Source of the DNA: an uncultured Coriobacteriaceae bacterium | GTDB taxonomy: Bacteria; Actinomycetota; Coriobacteriia; Coriobacteriales; Atopobiaceae | Direction: 5' to 3' | NCBI GenBank assembly: GCA_902778135.1 | Contig: CACYWP010000012.1 | Span: 1 to 64,000, forward strand | DNA length: 64,000 nt | In this document: positions 40,166 to 48,282 of the stretch, piece after piece | How positions within the stretch are numbered: position 1 is the stretch's first letter | How the letters are laid out: every line of letters begins with the position of its first letter | Notes under the pieces: model-generated | Databases searched by the model: none | What the model was told of the DNA's origin: nothing | The model's input: only the letters and a program-made list of their open reading frames with translations | Position numbers and translations under genes: made by a program

Positions 40166-41166
40166 TGTCGGTCCTGGAGCGCGTGCGCGAGCAGGAGGCG
40201 CGTGGCGTCACGTACGAGGCGGAGCCGGTTGGGGAGGACCTGTCGGGAACGCTCAAGCGCGAGCTCGTCGGCCGGCTTGGCCTGTCCACCGTTGCGTCGA
40301 TGGTCAGCAATGCCGACATCGAGCAGGCCCGTGCCGAGCTGCGCGTCACCTGCCAGGCCATCCTCAACGAGGAGCGCTTCTCTCGCCTGCTGCCGGCGGA
40401 GCGCGACCGGTTGACGTCACGGGTGCTGGACGAGGTGGTCGGGCTGGGTCCCATCCAGCCCCTGCTTGACGACGAAGGCATCTCCGAGGTGATGGTCAAC
40501 GGATGTGGGGCCCTGTACTACGAGCGTGACGGTCGCCTGCATCGGTCAGACGTGACGTTCGAGTCCGCAGACCAGATCATGATGGTCATCGACCGCATCC
40601 TTGCACCCCTGGGACGTCGCCTGGACAAGAGCTCGCCCCTGGTCAATGCACGTCTTGCCAACGGGGACCGCGTCAATGCCGTGGCCGTGCCGATTGCCAT
40701 CGACGGGCCCTACATCACCATCAGGAAGTTCTCGAATCGCATAACGTCGCTGGGCCGGCTGGTCGAGCTGGGATCGCTGCCCGAATGGTACGCCACGCTG
40801 CTGCGATGGGCGGTTCGCCTGCGCAAGGACATTGCGGTGGCGGGAGGCACGGGGTCGGGCAAGACGACCCTGCTCAACGCCCTGTCCTGCGAGATCGACC
40901 ATGGCGAGCGCGTCATCACCATAGAGGACTCGGCCGAGCTGCGCTTCGATCCCCGTGCGCATGTGGTGCGCATGGAGGCGCGCGACGCATCGATCGAGGG
41001 GACGGGCGAAGTCACGATTCGCGACCTGGTGAAGAACGCGCTCCGGCAGCGGCCCGATCGCATCGTGGTCGGCGAGGTTCGTGGCTCCGAGGCCATAGAC
41101 ATGCTGCAGGCCATGAACACGGGGCATGACGGGTCGTTGACTACGCTATGTAAGGAACAGTGTTAG
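40165..41166 (+). pseudogene. cpaF: cpaF/tadA secretion ATPase, truncated by the mobile element
   Basis: The pilus assembly ATPase is read correctly for 328 residues, including Walker A GGTGSGKTTLLNAL (Lys233), Asp/Glu ITIEDSAEL and Walker B region RIVVGEVRGSEA. The expected continuation after MNTGHDGSLTTL is HANSPRDAL. Here it becomes CKEQC and stops. The lost part is roughly the last 100 residues, including the His box. The enzyme is therefore very likely inactive, and the Tad pilus is off while the element remains integrated. The remaining part and downstream tad genes should lie at the element's right end, outside this window. Confidence 0.88.
41137..41148. other. Probable left attachment site (attL) inside cpaF
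   Basis: Homology to cpaF ends at 41148. The last codons, TTG-ACT-ACG-CTA, preserve the family residues LTTL but use A/T-ending codons that are rare in the surrounding genes. This suggests that a short core came with the element and replaced the chromosomal copy. The core exact limits need the right junction. Confidence 0.55.
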
Positions 41167-41224
41167 AAAAACAGGCATTGACCTGCGAAAACGTGAAATC
41201 GACCAGTTGAGAGAGGATGAAGAG

Positions 41225-41455
41225 ATGTCGAAATCAGCGCGAAAAATGACGGTAGTGGACTATATCGACGAGCTCGTCGACGCAACTTTGCGCCTGCATG
41301 CCATGGGTGATTGTCTCATGGCTCTGGGCTCGTGTTCGGGCGAATTCGACGACGGCACGGTTGTCGAGGTTGGCGAGATCGTGTGCGAGGAGGCCGACCG
41401 TCTTGAGACGACCATCGCACGTCTTGGCGACGATATGCGCGTAGCTGTCGTGTGA
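41225..41455 (+). CDS. Small protein of unknown function at the element's left end
   Basis: 76 residues, acidic, predicted largely helical (VDYIDELVDATLRLHAMGD and DRLETTIARLGDDM). No known motif. GAGAGGATGAAGAG precedes the ATG. It is the first gene after attL. Confidence 0.6.
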   Translation: MSKSARKMTVVDYIDELVDATLRLHAMGDCLMALGSCSGEFDDGTVVEVGEIVCEEADRLETTIARLGDDMRVAVV

Positions 41456-41611
41456 CGCGTGTGGGTCAGGGACGGCGCTATTCTCGCGGCATGTCCCTGT
41501 CCCTCGTCGCGTGTCCTGCGCGGCGAGTGGTTGGGTTCAAGAGAAAATAGACCGCTCTGGAGAAGAATTGAACTATGCATGCGAACCATGCATCGGGAGG
41601 GGGAAGTTGCA

Positions 41612-41866
41612 ATGGAACGTGAGTCGATGCAGGGTGCTTGGGAGGAACCGGACTATGGCACCATATACCTGCTATATGACGAGGGGGAGGAGCCGTATGC
41701 GCTGGGAACATACCTGGATCTCGTGATATTTGCATCACAAAAAGATCCCGAACTATGGCCTCATAACCAGTTTGATGTCGACTCGTTGCTCTGGTCTTTT
41801 GACGCATGGGAGACGGGTCGCACAGTAGGAGAGCTTACGGTTGACTCAAGGAGGAGAGGTGAATAA
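41612..41866 (+). CDS. Small acidic protein of unknown function
   Basis: 84 residues, acidic (GTIYLLYDEGEEPYALGTYL), no recognised motif. GGGAGGGGGAAG upstream sets the start at 41612; an in-frame run upstream has no ribosome binding site. Codon usage is less GC-biased than the chromosome. Confidence 0.55.
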   Translation: MERESMQGAWEEPDYGTIYLLYDEGEEPYALGTYLDLVIFASQKDPELWPHNQFDVDSLLWSFDAWETGRTVGELTVDSRRRGE

Positions 41867-41935
41867 GCGGGAGATCATTCACCCCTATCTGCCATACTGG
41901 GCATGACTTTTATGTCCTCGCCCAAGGAGCGTGGT

Positions 41936-43177
41936 ATGTCCGACGCAAAGGAAGCTATTGAACAGTACTTCGATGAGTGGCAGCTCGCTGTCATCAAGGC
42001 AAATCCTGCTTCCCGCTCTCGGGTGATAGCTGGCCCAGGCACTGGCAAGACCACTACCCTCGCGGCGAAGGTGGTCTGGATGGTTGACGCATTTGAATTG
42101 GACCCCGAGTCAATAGTCGTTTTGAGCTTCACGAGAAAGGCCGTCGCAGGCATTCGCAACAAGGTGAGCGAACGCGTGAGCGAGGAAATAGCCCGAGAGA
42201 TCAACGCCAACGTGAGGACATTCGACTCCTACTGCACCATGCTGCTCGAGGGGCCTATGGGCGAGCCAAAGGATCGCCTCAAGAAGATGCAGTACGCGAG
42301 CCGGATCGAGAGGGTAATACAGGGGCTCATCGATGACGCCTCCCCGCTTGCCGGACTGCGACACCTCATCGTCGACGAGTACCAGGACTTGGTGGGCGTG
42401 AGGGCTGACCTTGTGCTGCAGCTCATCGATTCGCTTCCGGAGGAGTGCGGGGTAACACTGCTTGGCGATCCGTGCCAGGCGATCTACAACTACCAGGTGA
42501 AGGGCAGCCGTGAGAGGGACTACGAGAGCTTTCGGCTCGCTAACGAGCGGCAGCCGGGATTCATCGAGTTCGAACTAAAAAAGGAGTACAGGACGAAAGG
42601 ATTCGCCCGACCCGACTGGCTGGTGGATGACCTCGCCGCACTCAGAAGGGCCATCCTTGCGGGGAACGTGTCGGCAGCGGGCGTGGCTGCGTCGATCGCT
42701 GCAGAGGATATCGCCGAGCGCTCTGAAAAGATTTGCACCATGCCCGAGGTGAGACGAAGGGGACTCGAAGAGGTCGTCGGCCATGAGGGGGGCACGAGGC
42801 GAAGAATTGGGGTCATCGCGAGGACTAACAGGGAGGCACAAAGGGTGTCCCAAGAGCTTCTCGGTGCAGTCCAGAATAAGATCCATGTCGAATTGGCAAA
42901 GGATGAGCAATACTCAGGAAACGACGAGAATGCAACAGAGGATGAAGATCCTGGCATTTACGTCTTCACGGTGCACGCCTCAAAGGGTCGGGAGTTCAGC
43001 GAGGTCTGGCTTTGCCAGGAGACCATTGACTACCTGATGCGATGCTGCGGGCTGGCCAGACTCGACCAGGCGGAGGAGGCGCGTGTCGCCTACGTTGCCT
43101 TCACGAGGACAAAGGGGGGCACCCTCGTGCTGCAGCACCTGACTTCCGGGGCCCATGGGACCGACGATTTCGATTAG
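41936..43177 (+). CDS. Compact UvrD/Rep-family (superfamily I) DNA helicase
   Basis: The 413-residue product has motif I AGPGTGKTTTLAAK, motif Ia LSFTRKAVAGI, motif II VDEYQDLV, motif III LLGDPCQAIYNY, motif IV/V VFTVHASKGREF and VAYVAFTRTKGG at motif VI. Full-length UvrD/PcrA/Rep proteins have about 650-730 residues, so subdomains 1B and 2B must be largely missing. AAGGAG lies six bases before the ATG. It converges with the Rep gene and overlaps it by four bases. It may unwind the origin for Rep or act in defence; the first is favoured by position. Confidence 0.85.
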   Translation: MSDAKEAIEQYFDEWQLAVIKANPASRSRVIAGPGTGKTTTLAAKVVWMVDAFELDPESIVVLSFTRKAVAGIRNKVSERVSEEIAREINANVRTFDSYCTMLLEGPMGEPKDRLKKMQYASRIERVIQGLIDDASPLAGLRHLIVDEYQDLVGVRADLVLQLIDSLPEECGVTLLGDPCQAIYNYQVKGSRERDYESFRLANERQPGFIEFELKKEYRTKGFARPDWLVDDLAALRRAILAGNVSAAGVAASIAAEDIAERSEKICTMPEVRRRGLEEVVGHEGGTRRRIGVIARTNREAQRVSQELLGAVQNKIHVELAKDEQYSGNDENATEDEDPGIYVFTVHASKGREFSEVWLCQETIDYLMRCCGLARLDQAEEARVAYVAFTRTKGGTLVLQHLTSGAHGTDDFD

Positions 43178-44313
43178 TCGGATTCCTTCCGATGCGATTG
43201 CGCCTTCGTCCCCCCTCTTCTCCCATTCCTTGTTTTGGTCTTTCTACCATCCTTCGACGTTCGCACTAGCCTTCTTTGCCGGCGGTCCCTGAGTCGTGCG
43301 ATCCTCGCTCTTCGCTCCGCTGTTCTCCCATTCCGTGTTTCAGTCTTCCTAGTATCCTTCGACGTTCGCATCAGCCTTTTTAGCCGGCGGGCCCTGAGTC
43401 TTGCCACTCTCGCTCTTCGCTCCGCCATCGACTTGCGTTCCGACTCTTTCTCCGCCAGTCGCTTTGCCTCGAGCTCTTCCTTCTTTAGCTGCTCCCTCAA
43501 TCTCTGTTCGCGCTCTCGCTCTCTTAGCTGTCTCTCGAAGTCGCGACTCAGCCGATCCCTTGCGTCCTCGCTTCCCGAGAACGCGTAGGTGGGGTTCACG
43601 AGGTGGCACCCGTTGCACAGCTGCACACAGAATGGGGCTGCGAGCCCACAGGCACCCTTGCCTTTGAGCATACGCAAGGCTCGGGTGACGGTCGTCTTGC
43701 TGACCTTCTCGCTATCCCTGGAGCCCCAGTGACTTAGCATGTCCTGGGTCGCCACGACTCGGTTGTCGCGGTCCATCCACTCAAGCATGGATGCGACCAC
43801 GCAGCCTTCGCGACCGGCCAGACTAGCCAGAAGGTCCACCATGCTCTCCCAGTTGCACTTGATCCAATCCTGCCGCTTCTTTTTCTTGCCCTTGCCTTGC
43901 TCGTCGTCATCGCTTGGCGGTTGAGCCCCGGTCAGCTCACTGAACCTGCTCGTAAGCTCCTTGCCCTTCGACGTCGACCCCATGTATAGGTACGTCGGAT
44001 TGATCATGAAGACGCTCGTCCTGACCTTGGCGATGAAGGGGGCCTCCAACTCGCCCTCGCAGGACTTGAGCTTCCTCAGGCAGTCCAACCAGATCGCACG
44101 GGATGGGAGCTTCCGTTCCCGCCTTGCGAACCAGTCACCCTCGTTGCGCACTATCCTCCCTGGCGCGAAGACCTCATTGGTCCGGACGTCCATGTTGTCA
44201 ATAAGCCATGCGGCCACCAACGGCTCGCTGGCTCGCATCGAGCGGAGCAGAGCGATGAGCAGCTTCTTGTCTACCCTGAGCCAGCCGTCCTTAGCTGAAG
44301 ATCCCCCAGCCAT
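43174..44313 (-). CDS. Probable iteron-type replication initiator with duplicated winged-helix region
   Basis: 379 residues. Two halves resemble each other: residues about 17-113 and 156-248 share LIDNMDVRTNEV/LEWMDRDNRVV, RKLKSCEGELEAPF/RMLKGKGACGLAAPF and INPTYLYMGS/VNPTYAFSGS. The pattern resembles RepL-like winged helices, and a two-winged-helix layout is classic for iteron-binding Rep proteins. A charged coiled coil (250-295) and two nearly identical 35-residue basic repeats (297-365) follow. The ATG at 44313 has GGAGG at proper distance; the GTG three codons upstream overlaps it. Iterons lie just upstream. Confidence 0.7.
   Translation of the reverse strand: MAGGSSAKDGWLRVDKKLLIALLRSMRASEPLVAAWLIDNMDVRTNEVFAPGRIVRNEGDWFARRERKLPSRAIWLDCLRKLKSCEGELEAPFIAKVRTSVFMINPTYLYMGSTSKGKELTSRFSELTGAQPPSDDDEQGKGKKKKRQDWIKCNWESMVDLLASLAGREGCVVASMLEWMDRDNRVVATQDMLSHWGSRDSEKVSKTTVTRALRMLKGKGACGLAAPFCVQLCNGCHLVNPTYAFSGSEDARDRLSRDFERQLREREREQRLREQLKKEELEAKRLAEKESERKSMAERRARVARLRARRLKRLMRTSKDTRKTETRNGRTAERRARIARLRDRRQRRLVRTSKDGRKTKTRNGRRGGTKAQSHRKESD
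43219..43428 (-). repeat. Two tandem 105-bp repeats coding the basic tail of Rep
   Basis: The two units code ERRARVARLRARRLKRLMRT and ERRARIARLRDRRQRRLVRT, followed by SKDTRKTETRNGR and SKDGRKTKTRNGR. DNA identity is high, indicating recent unit duplication. The basic repeats would bind DNA or RNA non-specifically. Confidence 0.85.
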
Positions 44314-44424
44314 GTTGGCCACCTCCGTTCTTTTTACGCTCGAAAAGCACGTCGGAAAGCGTCTCCGGTGTCAGGCTGCCGTCTGAAAGCCGATGAAAGA
44401 CACGTCAATTATAGGCGCAGCCAG

Positions 44425-44592
44425 GACCAAAACGGTACGAATTCTTGACTACAAATGGTACGAGGCATGACTACAAATGGTACGAACTATTGACTACAAA
44501 CGGTACAAAGTATGACTACAAATGGTACGAACTATTGACTACAAAGGTACAAGGTTTGACTACAAACGGTACGAATCAATGACTATATCTAG
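44425..44592. repeat. Iteron array, probable replication origin
   Basis: Six copies of TGACTACAAAYGGTACGAA start at 44446, 44468, 44491, 44513, 44536 and 44557, at 21-23 base spacing, about two helical turns. A partial copy (ACCAAAACGGTACGAA, 44426-44441) precedes and a degenerate one (TGACTATATCTAG, 44580) follows. They lie 110 bases upstream of the rep start and face an AT-rich tract. Confidence 0.9.
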
Positions 44593-45362
44593 TCTCGATT
44601 GGAATGGAAAAAGCATTCCATAGCAAGATAAAATATCCTGTTCATTAGGACCTTGAGATAGTTCAGATTCGGACAAAAAAGTAATAAACTTCAGACACAA
44701 TTCGAGCAAATATAGCCGATTATCAGGCACTTTATGAAGGGCACCTATTCTATTTGAATTAATAATATTCTCAGACGTGGCACATTCGCCATCAGAGGTG
44801 TGAGATTGCAACTGTATCAATGTCATGCAATCGAGTTTGCCTACGAGTTGATGATGGCCTAATGCGCCATATGGCCGCATTCTGCGGCCTTCCGCCACTG
44901 TATGCGCCGCACGCGTGATGCGTGAGACGAGGTGGCGGAGACGTTCTGCGGACATGAAATCGTCCGAGAGTTGGTCGCGCTGACGCGAGGATATGCCGAA
45001 GCAGGCGATGACGAGCGAGAAGCAAGTAATGCGGCCGGATGCGCGTAGCGCCTAGATGACGACTCTATCCGAGAGGCGTGCGAAGCCGCCGGCTCCTTCG
45101 AAGCCGACGGCAGACAGAAAAGCCTGCGGCTGAAGAATGAAGAAGCCAAGACGGCGTCGCCGGTTGGCGACATGCGAAGCCGCCGACTCCATCGGAGCCG
45201 ACGGCAGACAGAAAAGCCTGCGGCGAAAAACACGAGCTTGAAGCATACGGAAAGCGTCATGCGCTCTGCGCACTCATGGAGCGCGCGAAGCGAATGGCAC
45301 TTGTCCGTTCGAGAAGAGTGTCGAGCACTGGGCTTGGCACGCAGACAGAAAGGAGCACCATC
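44593..45362. other. AT-rich and hairpin-rich tract next to the iterons; no convincing gene
   Basis: 44593-44790 is strikingly AT-rich for this genome and starts with the hairpin GGAATG-(7)-CATTCC (44601-44619): a candidate DNA-unwinding element. A low-GC open frame on the minus strand (about 44560-44827) overlaps the iterons and lacks a ribosome binding site, so I do not call it. 44862-44950 has strong inverted repeats: GGCCGCA/TGCGGCC (44873-44889) and TCCGCCAC/GTGGCGGA (44891-44940). 45079-45224 carries a tandem repeat listed separately. Confidence 0.6.
45079..45224. repeat. Pair of 52-bp direct repeats, 94 bases apart
   Basis: Copy 1 (45079-45130) and copy 2 (45173-45224) share TGCGAAGCCGCCG, GAGCC/AAGCCGACGGCAGACAG and AAAAGCCTGCGGC with three or four differences. 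Each can form a hairpin from GCCGCCGGCT and AGCCGACGGC. A third piece, GCAGACAGAAAGGAG, forms the ribosome binding region of the next gene (45340-45354). They may be regulatory RNA or origin elements. Confidence 0.75.
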
Positions 45363-45926
45363 ATGGTTGCTACCTCACGAACCCAGCAGATGAGCGCTGG
45401 GAGCAACGACGACGTCCTAAGCTGGAACAGCGAGGCGTCGATTACGGACCTCGAGTACACGATTCTCGAGGACGGGCCTGCGATCGGGAAGGTGGTGAGC
45501 TTCGGCAAGTCCCGCTTCCAGGGCAGTGCCAAGATCTCACCGTGCCCGATGAGCGTCATTACGGTCGATCTTGCGACCCTTGACGGGCTGAAGGGAGGCG
45601 AGTTCGGCGAGCTGCCCGAAGGCGAGAAGCTCACGGGGTTCGAGATCACCTTTCCGCTCAACAAGCGCTTCCTGTCGCGAATCGCCGCGTTCTTCAAGAG
45701 CTGCGGTGTCCTTGGCGTCGAGGAGACCGACGTGTCCATGTCGCTGTGGAACGACGTCGTTGGCCACACGTTCGTGTGCGAGACCAAGCAGCGCGAATGG
45801 GAGGGCAAGGACGGGTCGATCCGCAAGTCCAACGGCATCGGTCGATTCCTGTACGGGGAGGACGCCGACGCCGTGATCAAGGAGCTCGAGGAGGCTCGCA
45901 GGCACGACCACGGCTCCCTCATCTAG
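45363..45926 (+). CDS. Protein of unknown function ahead of the replication protein
   Basis: 187 residues. The C-terminal half (W-x-D-V-V-G-H-T-F-V-C-E-T-K then NGIGRFLYGED) resembles phage DUF669-type proteins that accompany recombination and replication modules; the match is by eye and weak. GAAAGGAGCACCATC precedes the ATG. It is the first gene of the rightward replication operon; a hairpin separates it from the primase gene. Confidence 0.7.
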   Translation: MVATSRTQQMSAGSNDDVLSWNSEASITDLEYTILEDGPAIGKVVSFGKSRFQGSAKISPCPMSVITVDLATLDGLKGGEFGELPEGEKLTGFEITFPLNKRFLSRIAAFFKSCGVLGVEETDVSMSLWNDVVGHTFVCETKQREWEGKDGSIRKSNGIGRFLYGEDADAVIKELEEARRHDHGSLI

Positions 45927-45944
45927 GCGGGACCTGTTTTGACT

Positions 45945-45983
45945 GTCGCGGGGGTGCCCGACACACCGAGGCACCCCCGCGAC
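45945..45983 (+). promoter_or_regulatory. GC-rich hairpin directly before the primase ribosome binding site
   Basis: A perfect 14-bp stem (45945-45958 with 45970-45983) is followed at once by TGGAAGGA, the next gene's ribosome binding site. No T-run follows. One of a series of such hairpins in this operon. Confidence 0.75.
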
Positions 45984-46000
45984 TGGAAGGAAATGCAATC

Positions 46001-48166
46001 ATGACTACATGTGAAGTCGCCGTCGCTGCTCTCGACTGGATCCCATGCTCTGAGCAGGACTACGGAGACTGGATTCGCGTCGGCATGGGCCTCCACAAGA
46101 TGGAGCAGGAGCAGGAGAACTACGACTCCTCGGGCAACGTCATCGACGTGCTCTCCGAGTGGACCCGATGGTCCGCATCCGACCCCGACCGGTTCGTTGA
46201 CGGCGAGTGCGGAGCGAAGTGGGAGACCTTCGGCTGCTCCTCCGGCGAGACGGTCGGCCCGGCAACCATCATTGAGATGGCGAAAGGCTATGGATACGTC
46301 CCGGGAGGCGGCATGGCAGACGTCGCCCTGGAGTGGGGCGAGACTGCAGCTATCGATGCGGTCACGCCGCCGCCCGCCGACACGTCGGCTTGGTCCACGT
46401 CACCGTCGCAGATGGCCATCGAATACCTCGGTGCGCTCTTCAAACCGAACGAGTACGTGGCCTACACGGTCAAGTTTTCCGAGGATGACAGGCACCCCGG
46501 AAAGTGGCGCCCCTATGGGTGCTATTGCGACCGCACGTCCGAGGAGCTTACCGACGAGCTCAAAGAGCTCGCTGCACAGGGCTGCGACGATCTCGGCGCG
46601 GTGTTCGGCATTCCCAGCCCGACGGAAGGTGGTGCATGCGTATGCGTCAACCCCACCGACGGCAACGGCCGCACCAGGGAGAGCATCATCGAATATCGCC
46701 ACGTCGTCGCCGAGTCGGACGAGGATGACAGGGACACCTTCATCCGGGTCACGAGGCAGCTCCGACTGCCCGTGTCGGCGCTGGTAGACAGCGGCAATAA
46801 GAGCGTCCACGCGATCGTGCGCGTCGACTGCGGTGATGACGCCAAGTTGTACCGCAAGCGCTTCGAGGCTGTCAGGGCCGCCTACGCGTCATGGGGCATC
46901 ACCATCGACAAGGCCTGCTCGAACCCAAGTCGCATGTCACGACTGCCAGGCGTCATGCGCGGCAGCCGCATTCAGGCGCTGCTCGCAACCGACATCGGCG
47001 CCTTGTCTTGGGGTGAGTGGGAAGCATGGTACCGAGATGCGTGCGACAGGCCCAGGCTCCCCCCGTGGAGGTGCGTGCAGGCGGCGAATCCGCCGCATAG
47101 GGCCCCCGTGCTCGTGGAGGGCATCATGCGACGTGGGCACATCGGCCTCATCTCGGCGAAGGCGAAGCAGGGGAAGTCGTGGCTTGCGATCATGCTCTCC
47201 GTCGCCGTTGCGACTGGCGGCGAGTGGCTCGGACGCAGGTGCCAGCAGGGGAGGGTGCTGTACATCGACCCTGAGATTGACAGCAGGAGCCTCTCGAACC
47301 GCTTCGCAGTCGTATGCGATGCGATGGGCGTGGATCCCGCGCTCGTCGACAGGTCGGTGTACAAGTGGTCGCTGCGTGGCGCCCTCACTGCGGAGGGCAA
47401 GCCTTCCGTCATGGACGACCTTGCCCACGACGTGGTCCTGAGCGGCGAGGACCTCGCATTGGTGGTCATCGACTCCTGCAGCTGCTTCATTGGCGCAGAC
47501 GGCGACGAGAACTCATCCGTTGCGGTGCGCGGCCTCATTGCGCACGTCCATCGCATCTGCAGCTCAACCGGCGCGGGCGTGCTGCTCGTGCACCATCATG
47601 GCAAGGGGCTTTCGGGCGACCGCGAGGCCTCCGACCGTGCTCGGGGCTCCTCGGTCTGGGTGGATGCGCCTGACGTGGTGCTTACGCTCACGGAAATCGT
47701 GCCGGCAAGCGGCGAGGCGGCGGAATACATCGGGGCCGGAGCCCATGCGATGGTCCTTGAGGACGCCGGGCTGCGCGAGTTTCCGGCAACCGAGCCCACG
47801 CACCTGATCTTCAAGTACCCCGTACACCGCGTGGACGAGGATGGGATCACGGCTGACTGGAAGCCTCGGAGCAGCTCTCAGAGAGGCGGAAAGGCCGCCG
47901 CGTCCATCAACAAGGCGAAGGCGGGCATGCGCGCTGACATGTGCGCAGCAGTGCTGTCCGCGCACTTCGCGGCAGACGAGTCCGTCGACGAGCTCTCTGG
48001 GACTGACGCCGCGGCGATCTGCCAGAACGCCCTGGGCGAGAAGGTCTCGACACAGACGCTCAAGGGCTACCTCTCAGACAGGGACCTCAGTGGAATCGCC
48101 GTACGGCAGACCTCGGCCAAACGCTGGCATGTGGTGCGCGACGACGTTACCGAAGAAACGAAATAG
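46001..48166 (+). CDS. Replication protein: PriCT-2 domain plus RecA-like (RepA/AAA_25) ATPase
   Basis: 721 residues. The N-terminal part (about 10-115) shows the primase C-terminal-2 pattern: DWIRVGMGLHKME, then SEWTRWSASDP and an AKGYGY end. A central segment (about 130-330) resembles RepB-type primase/polymerase regions (KSVHAIVRVD, SRMSRLPG). A RecA-fold ATPase follows with Walker A AKAKQGKS (Lys392), Walker B LALVVIDSCSCF and VLLVHHHGKG. The C-terminus is winged-helix-like. GGAAGGA is nine bases before the ATG. It combines priming and helicase functions for element replication. Confidence 0.85.
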   Translation: MTTCEVAVAALDWIPCSEQDYGDWIRVGMGLHKMEQEQENYDSSGNVIDVLSEWTRWSASDPDRFVDGECGAKWETFGCSSGETVGPATIIEMAKGYGYVPGGGMADVALEWGETAAIDAVTPPPADTSAWSTSPSQMAIEYLGALFKPNEYVAYTVKFSEDDRHPGKWRPYGCYCDRTSEELTDELKELAAQGCDDLGAVFGIPSPTEGGACVCVNPTDGNGRTRESIIEYRHVVAESDEDDRDTFIRVTRQLRLPVSALVDSGNKSVHAIVRVDCGDDAKLYRKRFEAVRAAYASWGITIDKACSNPSRMSRLPGVMRGSRIQALLATDIGALSWGEWEAWYRDACDRPRLPPWRCVQAANPPHRAPVLVEGIMRRGHIGLISAKAKQGKSWLAIMLSVAVATGGEWLGRRCQQGRVLYIDPEIDSRSLSNRFAVVCDAMGVDPALVDRSVYKWSLRGALTAEGKPSVMDDLAHDVVLSGEDLALVVIDSCSCFIGADGDENSSVAVRGLIAHVHRICSSTGAGVLLVHHHGKGLSGDREASDRARGSSVWVDAPDVVLTLTEIVPASGEAAEYIGAGAHAMVLEDAGLREFPATEPTHLIFKYPVHRVDEDGITADWKPRSSSQRGGKAAASINKAKAGMRADMCAAVLSAHFAADESVDELSGTDAAAICQNALGEKVSTQTLKGYLSDRDLSGIAVRQTSAKRWHVVRDDVTEETK

Positions 48167-48218
48167 CCGAGTGCCCTTCTAAAGGCACGTACACGTTATT
48201 GGCCATATGGCGCATATG

Positions 48219-48249
48219 GCTTGGGTGCGCGACGCAGCGCAACCCAAGC
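48219..48249 (+). promoter_or_regulatory. Hairpin before an unknown gene
   Basis: GCTTGGGT pairs with ACCCAAGC and inner GCGC with GCGC, allowing one bulged base. It lies 18 bases before the GAGAGGAG of the next gene. Fits the same hairpin-then-ribosome-site layout. Confidence 0.65.
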
Positions 48250-48282
48250 CCATTGCGTCATGGGCCGAGAGGAGTATTCAGC

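Noticed and set aside
41137-41148. TTGACTAC at the cpaF junction equals the first bases of the iterons (TTGACTAC)
   Set aside because: Only eight bases match and the rest differs; chance is sufficient. The codon argument for an att core stands by itself.
41936-43177. GajB-like partner of a Gabija defence system
   Set aside because: No GajA-like OLD nuclease is near; the adjacent gene is a DNA-binding Rep-like protein.
44425-44592. CRISPR array
   Set aside because: Repeat units are adjacent with only 2-4 variable bases between them; there are no spacers and no cas genes. The array fits iterons.
44560-44827. Minus-strand open frame reading a low-GC protein of about 90-130 residues
   Set aside because: It overlaps the iterons, lacks a ribosome binding site and lies in the tract expected to be the AT-rich unwinding element. 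Not excluded, but unsupported.
45079-45260. Minus-strand frames reading RRLFCLPSA-type repeats as proteins
   Set aside because: They are the translation of the 52-base structured repeats and lack starts with ribosome sites.
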